The notes under the pieces are model-generated. The model was not told the DNA's origin, did no database searches, and saw only the letters and a program-made list of their open reading frames with translations. Shown piece by piece: positions 7,477 to 15,708 of a DNA stretch of 64,000 nt. Source of the DNA: Panacibacter microcysteis. GTDB lineage: Bacteria > Bacteroidota > Bacteroidia > Chitinophagales > Chitinophagaceae. Made by a program: the position numbers and the translations under genes. Position 1 is the first letter of the stretch. Each line of letters opens with the position of its first letter. Location: assembly GCF_015831355.1 (NCBI RefSeq), contig NZ_JADWYR010000002.1, positions 558,001-622,000 of the forward strand. The letters run 5' to 3'.

Positions 7477-9558
7477 TCACGCATTCTTTGCGTCAACCTG
7501 TTTGGGAACTTTGTTATACAAATAGTGGAACGTTTCTATCTGGGAACGTACTTTCTTTTTGCCTGCGGAAGATACATAGTTATTTTCAAGATGGCTGTCG
7601 AGCACTCTTGCTTTTACGTTATCTCTTAATTGAATGTGGATAATGTCCATCAGTTCTTTTTTAATGCTTTCGTCGGTAATTACCGCGGCGGCTTCCACAC
7701 GGTGGTCGAGGTTACGTACCATCCAGTCAGCAGAAGAGATAAATACCTTTTCTTTTCCATTGTTGTGGAAGATCAGCACCCTTGCGTGCTCCAGGTATTC
7801 GTCCACGATGCTAATGGCATGCATCCTGTTCTTGAGTCGTTTCTGGGCTGTTTGGGCACAGAATATACCACGTACCACCAGGTTTACAGTTACGCCCGTG
7901 GCCGCTGCATCGTACAGTTTCTGAATAAGCTGTACATCGCTTAATGAATTAAGCTTCGCTGTTATAATGGCCGGCTTTTTTGCACGGGCATGTTTTATTT
8001 CTGTATTAATGAGCTGCAGCAATTGCCTGCGCATGCCGGTGGGGCAAACCATCAATGTCTTACAGGCTTTCAGGTGATTGATACCGGTCTTGGGATTTTC
8101 AATAAAACGAAAAATGCGGTTGATGTCTGCCATAATATTGCGGTTGCTGGTAAGCAAACAATGATCGCCATATATCCTGGCCGTTTTTTCGTTGAGGTTG
8201 CCGGTACTTACAAAGCCATACTGAACGGTCTTCTTGCCGGTTCTGCGTTTTATAAGGCAAAGTTTTGCGTGCACCTTCATATTAGGCGATCCAATCAACA
8301 CTTTCACGCCTTCGAGTTCGAGTATTTCTTTCCATTCCAGGTTGGCCTCTTCATCAAATCTTGCCCTTAATTCCAGCATTACAATAACCTCTTTGCCGTT
8401 TCTTACAGCATTGATAAGTGCGTTGATAACCTTGGAATTGGAGGCCAGCCTGTATGCGGTGATCTTGATGGTAGTAACTTCGGGGTCAATGGCAGACTCG
8501 CGCAACAGATCTATTACAGAATTAAAGGAATGGTAAGGAAAATGCAGCATTACATCCTGCTGAATAATGATATCCGTTACACGCATGGTGTTTTGCAATG
8601 CCGGATGGGTGAATGAATTTCGCCTGGCATTTTTTGTCCTGAATACATCCGGGAAATCCATGAAATGCCTGAAGTTATGGATACGTCCGCCGGGTATAAT
8701 ATTGTCTTTCCTGGAAAGATTCAATCTTTTCATCAGATATTCAAGCAGGCCCGCATCCATTTCTTTGTCGTACGTAAAACGAACCGGTTTGCCCTTTCTG
8801 CGGTTCTTCAAACCATGTTCTATCTTTTGTACAAATGTTGTGGTAACATCGTTGTCAATATCTATTTCCGCATCTTTTGTTACTTTAAAAATGTGTGAGC
8901 TAAAATGGTCGTAGCCGAAGTAAGAAAAGATATAAGGCAGGTTAAACCTGATAACATCTTCCAGTAAAATGATTTGCTGATCATCGCCGGAAGAAGGCAG
9001 CAACACAAAACGCCCGACTATTTTACTGGGTACTTCTATCAATGCATATTTACGCTCATACGCAGAATCTCTTTTGTGCATTACAACACCGAGGTAAATA
9101 CTTTTTTCGCGCAGGTAGGGCATCTGGGGCAGGCTCTCCACCATCAGTGGTATAATGTTGGAACGCACTTCTTCTTCAAAGAATTTTTTTACAAATGCCT
9201 TCTGGTCTTTTTTTAACTGTGTTTCTGTAACCAGGAAGATCTTTTCTTTATTCAGTTCGGCAAGTATGTTGTCCCATATCCTGTTGAATTCGCTTTGCTG
9301 CTCCAAAACAATCGTCTGTATCTGGTCTAAGATCTGTTGCGGTTTTTCTTCCAGGTGCATATTGCCTTTCTTTCCGCCAAGTTGTATCATGCGTTTAAGC
9401 GTGGCTACACGTACGCGAAAAAACTCATCCAGATTATTGGAGAAAATACCCAGGAATCTTATCCTTTCTTTCAGTGGTACAGATATATCATTTGCTTCCT
9501 GTAAAACCCTTGCATTAAAACTGAGCCAGCTAATATCCCTTGCTATAATATTCTTCAT
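7477..9558 (-). CDS. ppk1: Polyphosphate kinase 1
   Basis: Reversibly transfers the gamma phosphate of ATP onto inorganic polyphosphate. The 693 residues match PPK1. The N-terminal domain opens with ARDISWLSFNARVLQEA and NNLDEFFRVRVA. The phospholipase-D-like catalytic part carries KVHAKLCLIKR, where H430 is the expected phosphohistidine, and IYGDHCLLTSN. The C-terminal lobe has a second PLD-like segment. Order on the minus strand is rfaE2, ppk1, ppx, with gaps of 65 and 58 nt, consistent with one transcript. No pho box could be recognised. Confidence 0.96.
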   Translation of the reverse strand: MKNIIARDISWLSFNARVLQEANDISVPLKERIRFLGIFSNNLDEFFRVRVATLKRMIQLGGKKGNMHLEEKPQQILDQIQTIVLEQQSEFNRIWDNILAELNKEKIFLVTETQLKKDQKAFVKKFFEEEVRSNIIPLMVESLPQMPYLREKSIYLGVVMHKRDSAYERKYALIEVPSKIVGRFVLLPSSGDDQQIILLEDVIRFNLPYIFSYFGYDHFSSHIFKVTKDAEIDIDNDVTTTFVQKIEHGLKNRRKGKPVRFTYDKEMDAGLLEYLMKRLNLSRKDNIIPGGRIHNFRHFMDFPDVFRTKNARRNSFTHPALQNTMRVTDIIIQQDVMLHFPYHSFNSVIDLLRESAIDPEVTTIKITAYRLASNSKVINALINAVRNGKEVIVMLELRARFDEEANLEWKEILELEGVKVLIGSPNMKVHAKLCLIKRRTGKKTVQYGFVSTGNLNEKTARIYGDHCLLTSNRNIMADINRIFRFIENPKTGINHLKACKTLMVCPTGMRRQLLQLINTEIKHARAKKPAIITAKLNSLSDVQLIQKLYDAAATGVTVNLVVRGIFCAQTAQKRLKNRMHAISIVDEYLEHARVLIFHNNGKEKVFISSADWMVRNLDHRVEAAAVITDESIKKELMDIIHIQLRDNVKARVLDSHLENNYVSSAGKKKVRSQIETFHYLYNKVPKQVDAKNA

Positions 9559-9623
9559 ATTCAGGTATTGCGATTAATCAAATTTATACAAGGGTGCCAA
9601 GAGTGAATGTTAAGTTTTTTGTA

Positions 9624-10115
9624 TTACAGGGTTCTTATTTTCTGTATCATACCGGTGGTTGAAAAGCCTTCCACAATTGGGTTTATCACTACACGGCCGC
9701 CGTTTGCCATTACCTCTTTAGCGCCCACAATTTGTTCTAATGTATAATCGCCACCTTTAACCAGTACATCAGGCATTACCAGTTTAATCAGTTCAAGCGG
9801 CGTGTCTTCCTCAAATATTACTACGGCGTCTACAATTACAAGTGCAGCAAGTAGCAAGGCTCTTGAGTGTTCATTGTTAATGGGTCGTTCCGGGCCTTTT
9901 AAACGTTTGGTACTTGCATCACTGTTTACACCTACAATAAGCATGTCTGCTTCTTTCGCTGCCTGCGATAGTGAAAAGATATGTCCTTCATGCAAAATGT
10001 CGAAACAACCATTGCTGAAGGCAACCGTATTACCGGTAACTCTTTTGGCCGCCAAAAAATGTTGTAAAGTAGTCCTGGAAAAAATCTTCTGTTCTATGCT
10101 TGTAATATTTTTCAT
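9624..10115 (-). CDS. rfaE2: D-glycero-beta-D-manno-heptose 1-phosphate adenylyltransferase
   Basis: Makes ADP-heptose for the lipopolysaccharide inner core. The 163 residues form a single nucleotidyltransferase domain with the ATP-binding motif NGCFDILHEGH, GVNSDASTKRLKG and the C-terminal STTGMIQKI segment. The kinase half found in fused HldE proteins is absent, as is normal for two-gene systems; no rfaE1 is in view. It is upstream of ppk1 on the same strand. Confidence 0.92.
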   Translation of the reverse strand: MKNITSIEQKIFSRTTLQHFLAAKRVTGNTVAFSNGCFDILHEGHIFSLSQAAKEADMLIVGVNSDASTKRLKGPERPINNEHSRALLLAALVIVDAVVIFEEDTPLELIKLVMPDVLVKGGDYTLEQIVGAKEVMANGGRVVINPIVEGFSTTGMIQKIRTL

Positions 10116-10147
10116 ACCGGTTACTAACTTAGGTCATTTATTTTTTT

Positions 10148-10415
10148 GTACCAAACTGCATTGCTGCTATTGAGCACCTGTTGCGTCGCACTCTTGTGCT
10201 GTGGCAATATGCTTCAACATGTGCAACCGGCATCAGCTTTTTCTTACCGGTAAAACACGCCGGGTTTATCTTGCCTGTTTTTTGCAGACTTACGTGCATG
10301 TATTCTGCAGATGCGTAGTAAACGTTTGCTACATAGCCGGAACGCTGCGGCCGCCATAACAACGGTACGTACAAGTGAGTGACACAACAGCCGATGCTAT
10401 GAAAATATCAGCTGA
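10148..10415 (+). repeat. Dispersed intergenic repeat, paired B...A element
   Basis: A B arm (10181-10199, ending GTGC instead of GTAC) and an inverted A arm (10369-10387) are 207 bp apart end to end. The left flank holds the TGCATTGCTGCTATT box, the right flank CAGCCGATGCTATGAAAA. The inner segment GCGGCCGCCATAACAAC repeats the one beside the 541 copy. The element fills most of the 368-bp gap between panD and rfaE2, both on the minus strand. Confidence 0.8.
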
Positions 10416-10483
10416 TCTGCAAATGATCATCCTGCGTTTTTCAACACGATATTTATTGGGAGTGGTGTGCCGGAAAGAGAGGT

Positions 10484-10828
10484 CTAGAGCTTGTTACCTT
10501 CTTTTGGAAAAACGATGGAAGGTTTGAAGGTTTTTGCTGCTTCAAAATCCATGGTGGCATACGAGATAATGATAACTATATCGCCAACAGCACCCTGTCT
10601 TGCTGCGGGGCCGTTTAAGCAAACTGTTCCGCTGCCGCGTTTACCTTTTATAATGTAAGTTTCCAGGCGGGAGCCATTGTTAACGTTTACAACCTGCACT
10701 TTTTCATTTTCAATAAGGTTCGCGCCGGCCATCAGGTCTTCGTCAAGTGTCAGGCTGCCAACATAGTTAAGGTTGGCTTCGGTAATGGTTGCCCTGTGCA
10801 CTTTTGATTTAAGTATTTCTATTTGCAT
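10484..10828 (-). CDS. panD: Aspartate 1-decarboxylase
   Basis: A pyruvoyl-dependent enzyme that makes beta-alanine from L-aspartate for pantothenate. The 114 residues match the usual precursor length. The self-cleavage site is intact at G24-S25 (YVGSLT), giving a small beta chain and an alpha chain with an N-terminal pyruvoyl group. The catalytic lysine region [14 protein letters not shown] is present. It starts 25 nt after the panC stop on the same strand, so panC-panD form an operon. Confidence 0.96.
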   Translation of the reverse strand: MQIEILKSKVHRATITEANLNYVGSLTLDEDLMAGANLIENEKVQVVNVNNGSRLETYIIKGKRGSGTVCLNGPAARQGAVGDIVIIISYATMDFEAAKTFKPSIVFPKEGNKL

Positions 10829-10853
10829 AGCGGCGCAAATTTAGGTACTTCTT

Positions 10854-11702
10854 TTAGTTAAGCAACATATTATCAATCAGTCTTACACCTTCTGTAAAGG
10901 CAGCGGTTAATATTACCAGTTGCTGATCTTCGTGGTATGCCTGCACGGGCTGCAATGTGTGGGCATCGCATATCTCTATGTAATCAATTTCTGTAAAACC
11001 TGCGGCTTTTAACTGCTTTTTGGCGTTATCCTTTAAGTCGCGCAAAGAAAGTTTTAACAAATTGTTTTTTACGTACACGTGAGCGTGGTAAATGGCAACT
11101 GCGTTTTCTCTTGCGTTTTGTGACAAACGTGTGTTACGGCTGCTCATAGCAAGCCCGCTTTCTTCGCGTATAGTAGGCACTACATGAAATTGTACCGGTA
11201 ACTGAAAATCTGCAATGAGTTTTTGCACCACCATACATTGCTGGTAGTCTTTTTGACCCATATATAAATGTTGGGGCTCAATTTTTTTAAGCAGCCTGTG
11301 CATTACATTACAAACGCCCTGGAAATGGCCCGGGCGGTAATGCCCCTCCAGTAAATTTTCAAGGTCGCCAAGATCATAGCGGGACAAGGCTTCCAGGCCA
11401 TCGGGGTACATTTCGGCAACTGAAGGAAGGAATAAAATATCGGTGCCCGATTCAACAAGCAGTTTTATATCCTGCTCTATTGTTACGGGGTATTTTTCAA
11501 AGTCTTTTTTATCGTTGAACTGGGTTGGGTTAATAAAAATACTTACCACTGTTGTGTGGCCGGCCAGTTTGCCTGCTCTTATCAATTCCAGGTGCCCGTT
11601 GTGCAGGGCGCCCATTGTTGGTGCAAAAGCGATGGTCTTACCCTGGTTTTGAAGTCGCTTCAGTTCTGGCTTTAAATCCTTTTCTTTTTTAAATAAAATC
11701 AT
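10854..11702 (-). CDS. panC: Pantothenate synthetase (pantoate-beta-alanine ligase)
   Basis: Condenses pantoate with beta-alanine using ATP. The 282 residues carry FAPTMGALHNGHLELI (the HxGH-type ATP motif), SIFINPTQF, GQKDYQQ and LAMSSRNTRL. It is the first gene of panC-panD and is divergent from the GT5-like gene, with 109 bp between the starts. Confidence 0.96.
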   Translation of the reverse strand: MILFKKEKDLKPELKRLQNQGKTIAFAPTMGALHNGHLELIRAGKLAGHTTVVSIFINPTQFNDKKDFEKYPVTIEQDIKLLVESGTDILFLPSVAEMYPDGLEALSRYDLGDLENLLEGHYRPGHFQGVCNVMHRLLKKIEPQHLYMGQKDYQQCMVVQKLIADFQLPVQFHVVPTIREESGLAMSSRNTRLSQNARENAVAIYHAHVYVKNNLLKLSLRDLKDNAKKQLKAAGFTEIDYIEICDAHTLQPVQAYHEDQQLVILTAAFTEGVRLIDNMLLN

Positions 11703-11762
11703 AGCAGCGGGGGTGAAATGAACTGACGTTTGTGTATAGTAGGCGAATTAAAAGCATTTTCT

Positions 11763-11770
11763 TACCTTTG
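11763..11770 (+). promoter_or_regulatory. Bacteroidota-type -7 box for the GT5/DUF4270 unit
   Basis: TACCTTTG matches TAnnTTTG exactly, 41 nt upstream of the ATG at 11812. No TTTG or TTG at the expected 19-21 nt spacing was found, so the match rests on the -7 element alone. Confidence 0.4.
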
Positions 11771-11811
11771 CCACCCTGTTTTTAAAAATTTTCGTCTAAT
11801 ATCGGTCACGA

Positions 11812-12630
11812 ATGTCAACAAAGAAAAGAATTTTATTTATTGCAACGGAAATGTCTCCATACCTGGAGCTTACTGAATTTGCAGAGGTAGTGAACAAACT
11901 TGCAATAAAAAGTAATGACTCTGGTCTGGAAGTAAGGTGTATCATGCCCAGGTTTGGTGTTATCAATGAAAGAAGGCATCGTTTACATGAAGTGGTCAGG
12001 CTTTCAGGTATCAATGTGTCGGTAGATAACGACGATTACCCTCTACAAATTAAAGTAGCCTCATTGCCAAATGCACGTCTGCAGGTTTACTTTCTTGACA
12101 ATGAAGATTTCTTTAAGCGTAAACAGATATTTGAAGACGAAGGAGAAAAATGGTTTGATGATAATGATCTGCGTACCATTTTCTTTTGCAAAGGAGCATT
12201 GGAAACAGTTAAGAAATTTGGCTGGCCGCCAGACATCATACATTGCAGCGGCTGGATGACAGGCCTGATACCTATGTACATAAAAACGGCCTATAAAAGA
12301 GAGCCCGTTTTCAGCCACAGCAAAATTATCTTCACAATAGGCGAGAATACATTCAAAGGAAAGCTCGGCAGTTCTTTTGCCCAGAAAGCCGGTATGAACA
12401 CGGTAATTAAAGAAAAAGAACTCGAGGTATTCAAAGATGCAACCAATACGGCGCTTTTCCGTGGCGGTGCAACGTATGCAGATGCAATAACCTTTGGTGC
12501 CGAAAAAGTTGACAAGAAACTGGCAGAAGAATTCGCCAAAGTAAAAGGCAAAAAGGTTTTACCATTCGGTGGATGGGACACTGATTTAACAGAGTATTTA
12601 GAATTGTATAACGAGCTTGCGTCTAAGTAA
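11812..12630 (+). CDS. Truncated GT5 (glycogen/starch synthase catalytic-domain-like) protein
   Basis: The 272 residues align with only the N-terminal Rossmann-like half of GT5 glycogen synthases: KKRILFIATEMSPY at the start, then WPPDIIHCSGWMTGLIPMYIK and KIIFTIGENTFKG. Full enzymes are about 450-500 residues with a second, nucleotide-sugar-binding half, which is missing. The GT5 signature KxGGL after EMxP is replaced by ELTEF, so glycogen synthesis is doubtful. I recall this short form next to panC in many Bacteroidota. It is followed after 28 bp by the DUF4270 gene. A regulatory or polysaccharide-binding role is possible; the function is unknown. Confidence 0.75.
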   Translation: MSTKKRILFIATEMSPYLELTEFAEVVNKLAIKSNDSGLEVRCIMPRFGVINERRHRLHEVVRLSGINVSVDNDDYPLQIKVASLPNARLQVYFLDNEDFFKRKQIFEDEGEKWFDDNDLRTIFFCKGALETVKKFGWPPDIIHCSGWMTGLIPMYIKTAYKREPVFSHSKIIFTIGENTFKGKLGSSFAQKAGMNTVIKEKELEVFKDATNTALFRGGATYADAITFGAEKVDKKLAEEFAKVKGKKVLPFGGWDTDLTEYLELYNELASK

Positions 12631-12658
12631 CCGTAACTGATTTATTAATCTATCTTTT

Positions 12659-14146
12659 GTGAAGAAACTACTCCCGTTATTTGCTATACTGGCGTGTGCC
12701 ATCGTTACCATATTTTCCTGCACCAAAATCGTAAATACAGAAATTGGCGGAGATCTTTTGCCACCCATAGATGGGGTGAATACAAAAGAAATGTTTCTTA
12801 CCATCTCTACCAAAAACATAAAAGATACGATTACAAAAGTGGGTTATGGTATCCCTAATGCACTTGGGTATGTAAATGATGGCATCTTCGGAAAAACCAC
12901 GGCTTCCATAAACCTTGAGTTAAAGCCTGCATCATATCCTGTAGTATTCCCGGTTAGCAAAGACAGTTTATTTATAGATTCAGTAGTCCTTGTTTTAAGT
13001 TATAGTGGTGTATGGGGCGATACCACGCAGCAACTTGGTATGCGTGTTTACAAGATCAAAAACAATGACCCGTCTGTAGATGTTTTAAGGGCCGACACGA
13101 CTTACGATACAAATTATGAAACGCCACGGGGAGACGAGTTGACCGAAAATTTTGCTGAAGCCAGCGTTGACATAAGAAAGTTGAATGATAGCATTTATCC
13201 ACGGAATGAAGCAGCCATTAACCAGCTTCGCATCAGGTTGGACAAATCTTACGGCCTGGAATTACTCAAAAACTACGACACTACTTCAACAGGTGCATAC
13301 CATAACGATTCACTTTTTGAACGGACGTTTAAAGGCTATCAAATTGTACCCAGCCAGAAAGGAAACGCTTTGGTAAGAATCAATATTCTCGATACAAATA
13401 CCAAACTGGCTATTTACTACAATTACCTCAAAAGAGATACTGCCGGCGGTGTCAGGGATACAGTGGTAAAATATTTCAATACCAATCAATACTCTAACAG
13501 AACAGGCAGCAGTAATAACATTAAGCATGACAGGAATGGCACCGACATCCCCAAATTCCTGCCTGCCAATAATGATAAAAGCGACAGTTTGCTTTTTGTT
13601 GATGCCAATCCCGGCATTTATACCAGGCTTCTGATGGATAGCCTTTCCGGTTTAAGCAACAGGATCATACACAGGGCAGAAATCATTATGGAACAGGTAC
13701 CGGGCAACCCAGTGGAAGATGGGTGGTTAACCCCGCCGGCATTGTTCCTTACCCCAATCAGTTACGGGGGCGACAGCACACCAAGATTTGCATTGCCTTA
13801 TGATGTTACCATCTCAAATGGTGTAATTGTTAACCAGGCTACATTTGGTTGCTACCCGCTCAAGAAAACGGATCCTGTTACACAGCAGAGTATTTATTAC
13901 TATTCCTTCGATGTATCCAGGTATGTGCAAAATGTTATCAGCCGCGGCGACAGCACGTTCCCGCTGATACTTTATGCACCATCGAATGATTTTGTGTACC
14001 TGACAGAAAGTTCAATTTATACAGCATATACCGGTACTTCATCCGGTCCGCTTAATACCCCAGCCATCGGGCGGGTAAGATTAGGTGGTGGTAATCACTC
14101 TGCGCACCGTATGCGGCTACACATTGTTTACTCAGACATTCAGTAA
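12659..14146 (+). CDS. DUF4270 lipoprotein
   Basis: A 495-residue predicted outer-membrane or periplasmic lipoprotein of the Bacteroidota-specific DUF4270 family. The start is GTG (12659). The N-terminus is a lipoprotein signal, with lysines, a hydrophobic stretch and the lipobox IFSC at about residue 21. The remainder is beta-rich and exported-looking, without catalytic motifs I can recognise. It follows the GT5-like gene closely and is ended by a strong terminator. Function unknown. Confidence 0.85.
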   Translation: MKKLLPLFAILACAIVTIFSCTKIVNTEIGGDLLPPIDGVNTKEMFLTISTKNIKDTITKVGYGIPNALGYVNDGIFGKTTASINLELKPASYPVVFPVSKDSLFIDSVVLVLSYSGVWGDTTQQLGMRVYKIKNNDPSVDVLRADTTYDTNYETPRGDELTENFAEASVDIRKLNDSIYPRNEAAINQLRIRLDKSYGLELLKNYDTTSTGAYHNDSLFERTFKGYQIVPSQKGNALVRINILDTNTKLAIYYNYLKRDTAGGVRDTVVKYFNTNQYSNRTGSSNNIKHDRNGTDIPKFLPANNDKSDSLLFVDANPGIYTRLLMDSLSGLSNRIIHRAEIIMEQVPGNPVEDGWLTPPALFLTPISYGGDSTPRFALPYDVTISNGVIVNQATFGCYPLKKTDPVTQQSIYYYSFDVSRYVQNVISRGDSTFPLILYAPSNDFVYLTESSIYTAYTGTSSGPLNTPAIGRVRLGGGNHSAHRMRLHIVYSDIQ

Positions 14147-14160
14147 TCATCAGATAATTA

Positions 14161-14185
14161 AAAGCTCCTGTAAAAGGAGCTTTTT
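14161..14185 (+). terminator. Rho-independent terminator after the DUF4270 gene
   Basis: AAAGCTCCT (14161-14169) and AGGAGCTTT (14175-14183) form a perfect 9-bp stem with a 5-nt loop, followed by a T-run, 14 nt after the stop codon. Confidence 0.85.
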
Positions 14186-14237
14186 ACTTTGCGGTATTCG
14201 TTATCAAAACCTTAACGAAATATTTGTCTATATAAGC

Positions 14238-14245
14238 TATCTTCG
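14238..14245 (+). promoter_or_regulatory. Candidate -7 box for the lactonase gene
   Basis: TATCTTCG resembles TAnnTTTG with one change, 22 nt before the ATG at 14268 and after the upstream terminator. The only nearby TTTG (14223-14226) is too close, so this is a weak call. Confidence 0.3.
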
Positions 14246-14267
14246 GAGCTATTAAAATAAATTCCTT

Positions 14268-15395
14268 ATGAAAAAAATGCTGCTTGCATGCTGCCTTATT
14301 TTCGCACTTAAAAGCTTTGCTCAAAACCCAATACAGTATATGCTGGTGGGCACTTACACAAACGATGGCAAAAGCCAGGGAATTTATGTATACCGTTATA
14401 ATCCAAACAAGAACGAAGCTTCGCTGGTAAGCACTGCGAAAGGCGTTGAAAATCCCTCATACCTCGCTATATCCAAAGACCAGAAGTTTGTATATGCAGT
14501 CAATGAAAACCATGGCGAGAAAGGTGGCGAAGTAAGCGCTTTCGCCCTCGATAAAACCAAGGGTGAACTGGTGCTACTTAATAAGCAACCAACAGGCGGA
14601 GATGATCCATGCTATGTTACCGTAGATTCTACCGGTAAAAATGTGATCGTGGCAAATTACAGCGGTGGAAATATTGCAGTGCTTAAAACCAATGCAGATG
14701 GTTCGTTGCAGCCTGCGGTGCAAACCATCTCACACGATGGTTATGGTGTAAACGTGGCAAGGCAGGAAATGCCGCATCCGCATAGTGTAGTACTTTCACC
14801 GGATCAGAAATTTTTGTTTGTTGCCAACCTTGGTAACGACCGTTTATACAGGTATGCATTCAATGCCAATGATGCAGCCAATCCGTTAACAGCATTGGAA
14901 CCTGCCTACTACGAGGTTCCTGATGGCAGCGGTCCACGGCATTTTACCTTCCACCCAAATGGAAAATTTGCTTACCTGCTCAATGAGTTGTCGGGCAACA
15001 TTATCGTGTATGAGTACAACAACGGAACGCTTAAAGAAATCCAGACAGTAGTTTCTGATAATACCGGTTCCAAAGCCGACAAAGGAAGTGCTGACATACA
15101 TCTTTCACCAGACGGCCGCTTTTTATATACGAGCAACAGGGCCACGGCTAATGATATAGCCATGTTCAAAGTGGCAACAGACGGTAAACTTGCCGAAAAT
15201 GGTCACCAGGCAGTAGGTACGCATCCACGTAATTTTATGATCGATCCTACAGGAAGGTTTTTGCTGGTGGCAAACAGGGATGCCAACAATATCCAGGTGT
15301 TCATTATCAACAAGAACTTTGGCATTTTGCAGGACGCAAATACAAAGATTGATGTGCCTCAGCCTGTATGCCTCAAGATGGTACCCGTTAAGTAA
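14268..15395 (+). CDS. Secreted lactonase-family seven-bladed beta-propeller (6-phosphogluconolactonase-like)
   Basis: The 375 residues begin with a signal peptide ending near SFAQ. Repeating blades follow, typical of the YbhE/Pgl lactonase family: MLVGTYTNDGKSQGIYVY, NPSYLAISKDQKFVYAVNE, PHPHSVVLSPDQKFLFVANLG, GPRHFTFHPNGKFAYLLNE, HPRNFMIDPTGRFLLVANRD. Cytoplasmic relatives hydrolyse 6-phosphogluconolactone. The export signal makes that substrate unlikely here, and a periplasmic sugar lactone or a purely structural propeller is possible. It is transcribed alone, between a terminator and a dispersed repeat. Confidence 0.85.
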   Translation: MKKMLLACCLIFALKSFAQNPIQYMLVGTYTNDGKSQGIYVYRYNPNKNEASLVSTAKGVENPSYLAISKDQKFVYAVNENHGEKGGEVSAFALDKTKGELVLLNKQPTGGDDPCYVTVDSTGKNVIVANYSGGNIAVLKTNADGSLQPAVQTISHDGYGVNVARQEMPHPHSVVLSPDQKFLFVANLGNDRLYRYAFNANDAANPLTALEPAYYEVPDGSGPRHFTFHPNGKFAYLLNELSGNIIVYEYNNGTLKEIQTVVSDNTGSKADKGSADIHLSPDGRFLYTSNRATANDIAMFKVATDGKLAENGHQAVGTHPRNFMIDPTGRFLLVANRDANNIQVFIINKNFGILQDANTKIDVPQPVCLKMVPVK

Positions 15396-15433
15396 AGTAT
15401 TAGACAAGCTGTGGTAATACTGTGGGGCGCCTG

Positions 15434-15583
15434 TTGTGTCACTCACTTGTACGCCAGGGCGTTGTGGCAGCAACACGATACTGCATAATCAATAAATGTA
15501 AAAGCCGGAAAAAGGTATTGATCAGATCAGCAAGTTCGCGCTGGTGCCCAGTATATATTCGTCAGTACAAGAGTGCGACGCAA
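15434..15583 (+). repeat. Dispersed intergenic repeat, paired A...B element
   Basis: An A arm (15434-15452) and an inverted B arm (15565-15583) span 150 bp. The right flank ends in GCCGGTAAC near 15615. The inner segment after the A arm (GCCAGGGCGTTGTGGCAGC) is a diverged reverse complement of the one next to the 541 and 10369 copies. The element occupies the 313-bp gap between the lactonase and the PKD protein; nothing else was recognised there. Confidence 0.8.
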
Positions 15584-15708
15584 CAAAGCTGCCACTTGTA
15601 CAAAAGCCGGTAACAATATAAACCAACAAAACTGCTCTCTGCTACGTAACTGCTATAAATGATACGCATCGCACCGGTGCTTGTTTTGGTGGCATTTCAA
15701 ACAGTATT

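Noticed and set aside
15422-15613. Small frames containing YKSATQ-like peptides (here and at 57581-57856)
   Set aside because: The shared peptide comes from reading the B arm; the frames lack any other support.
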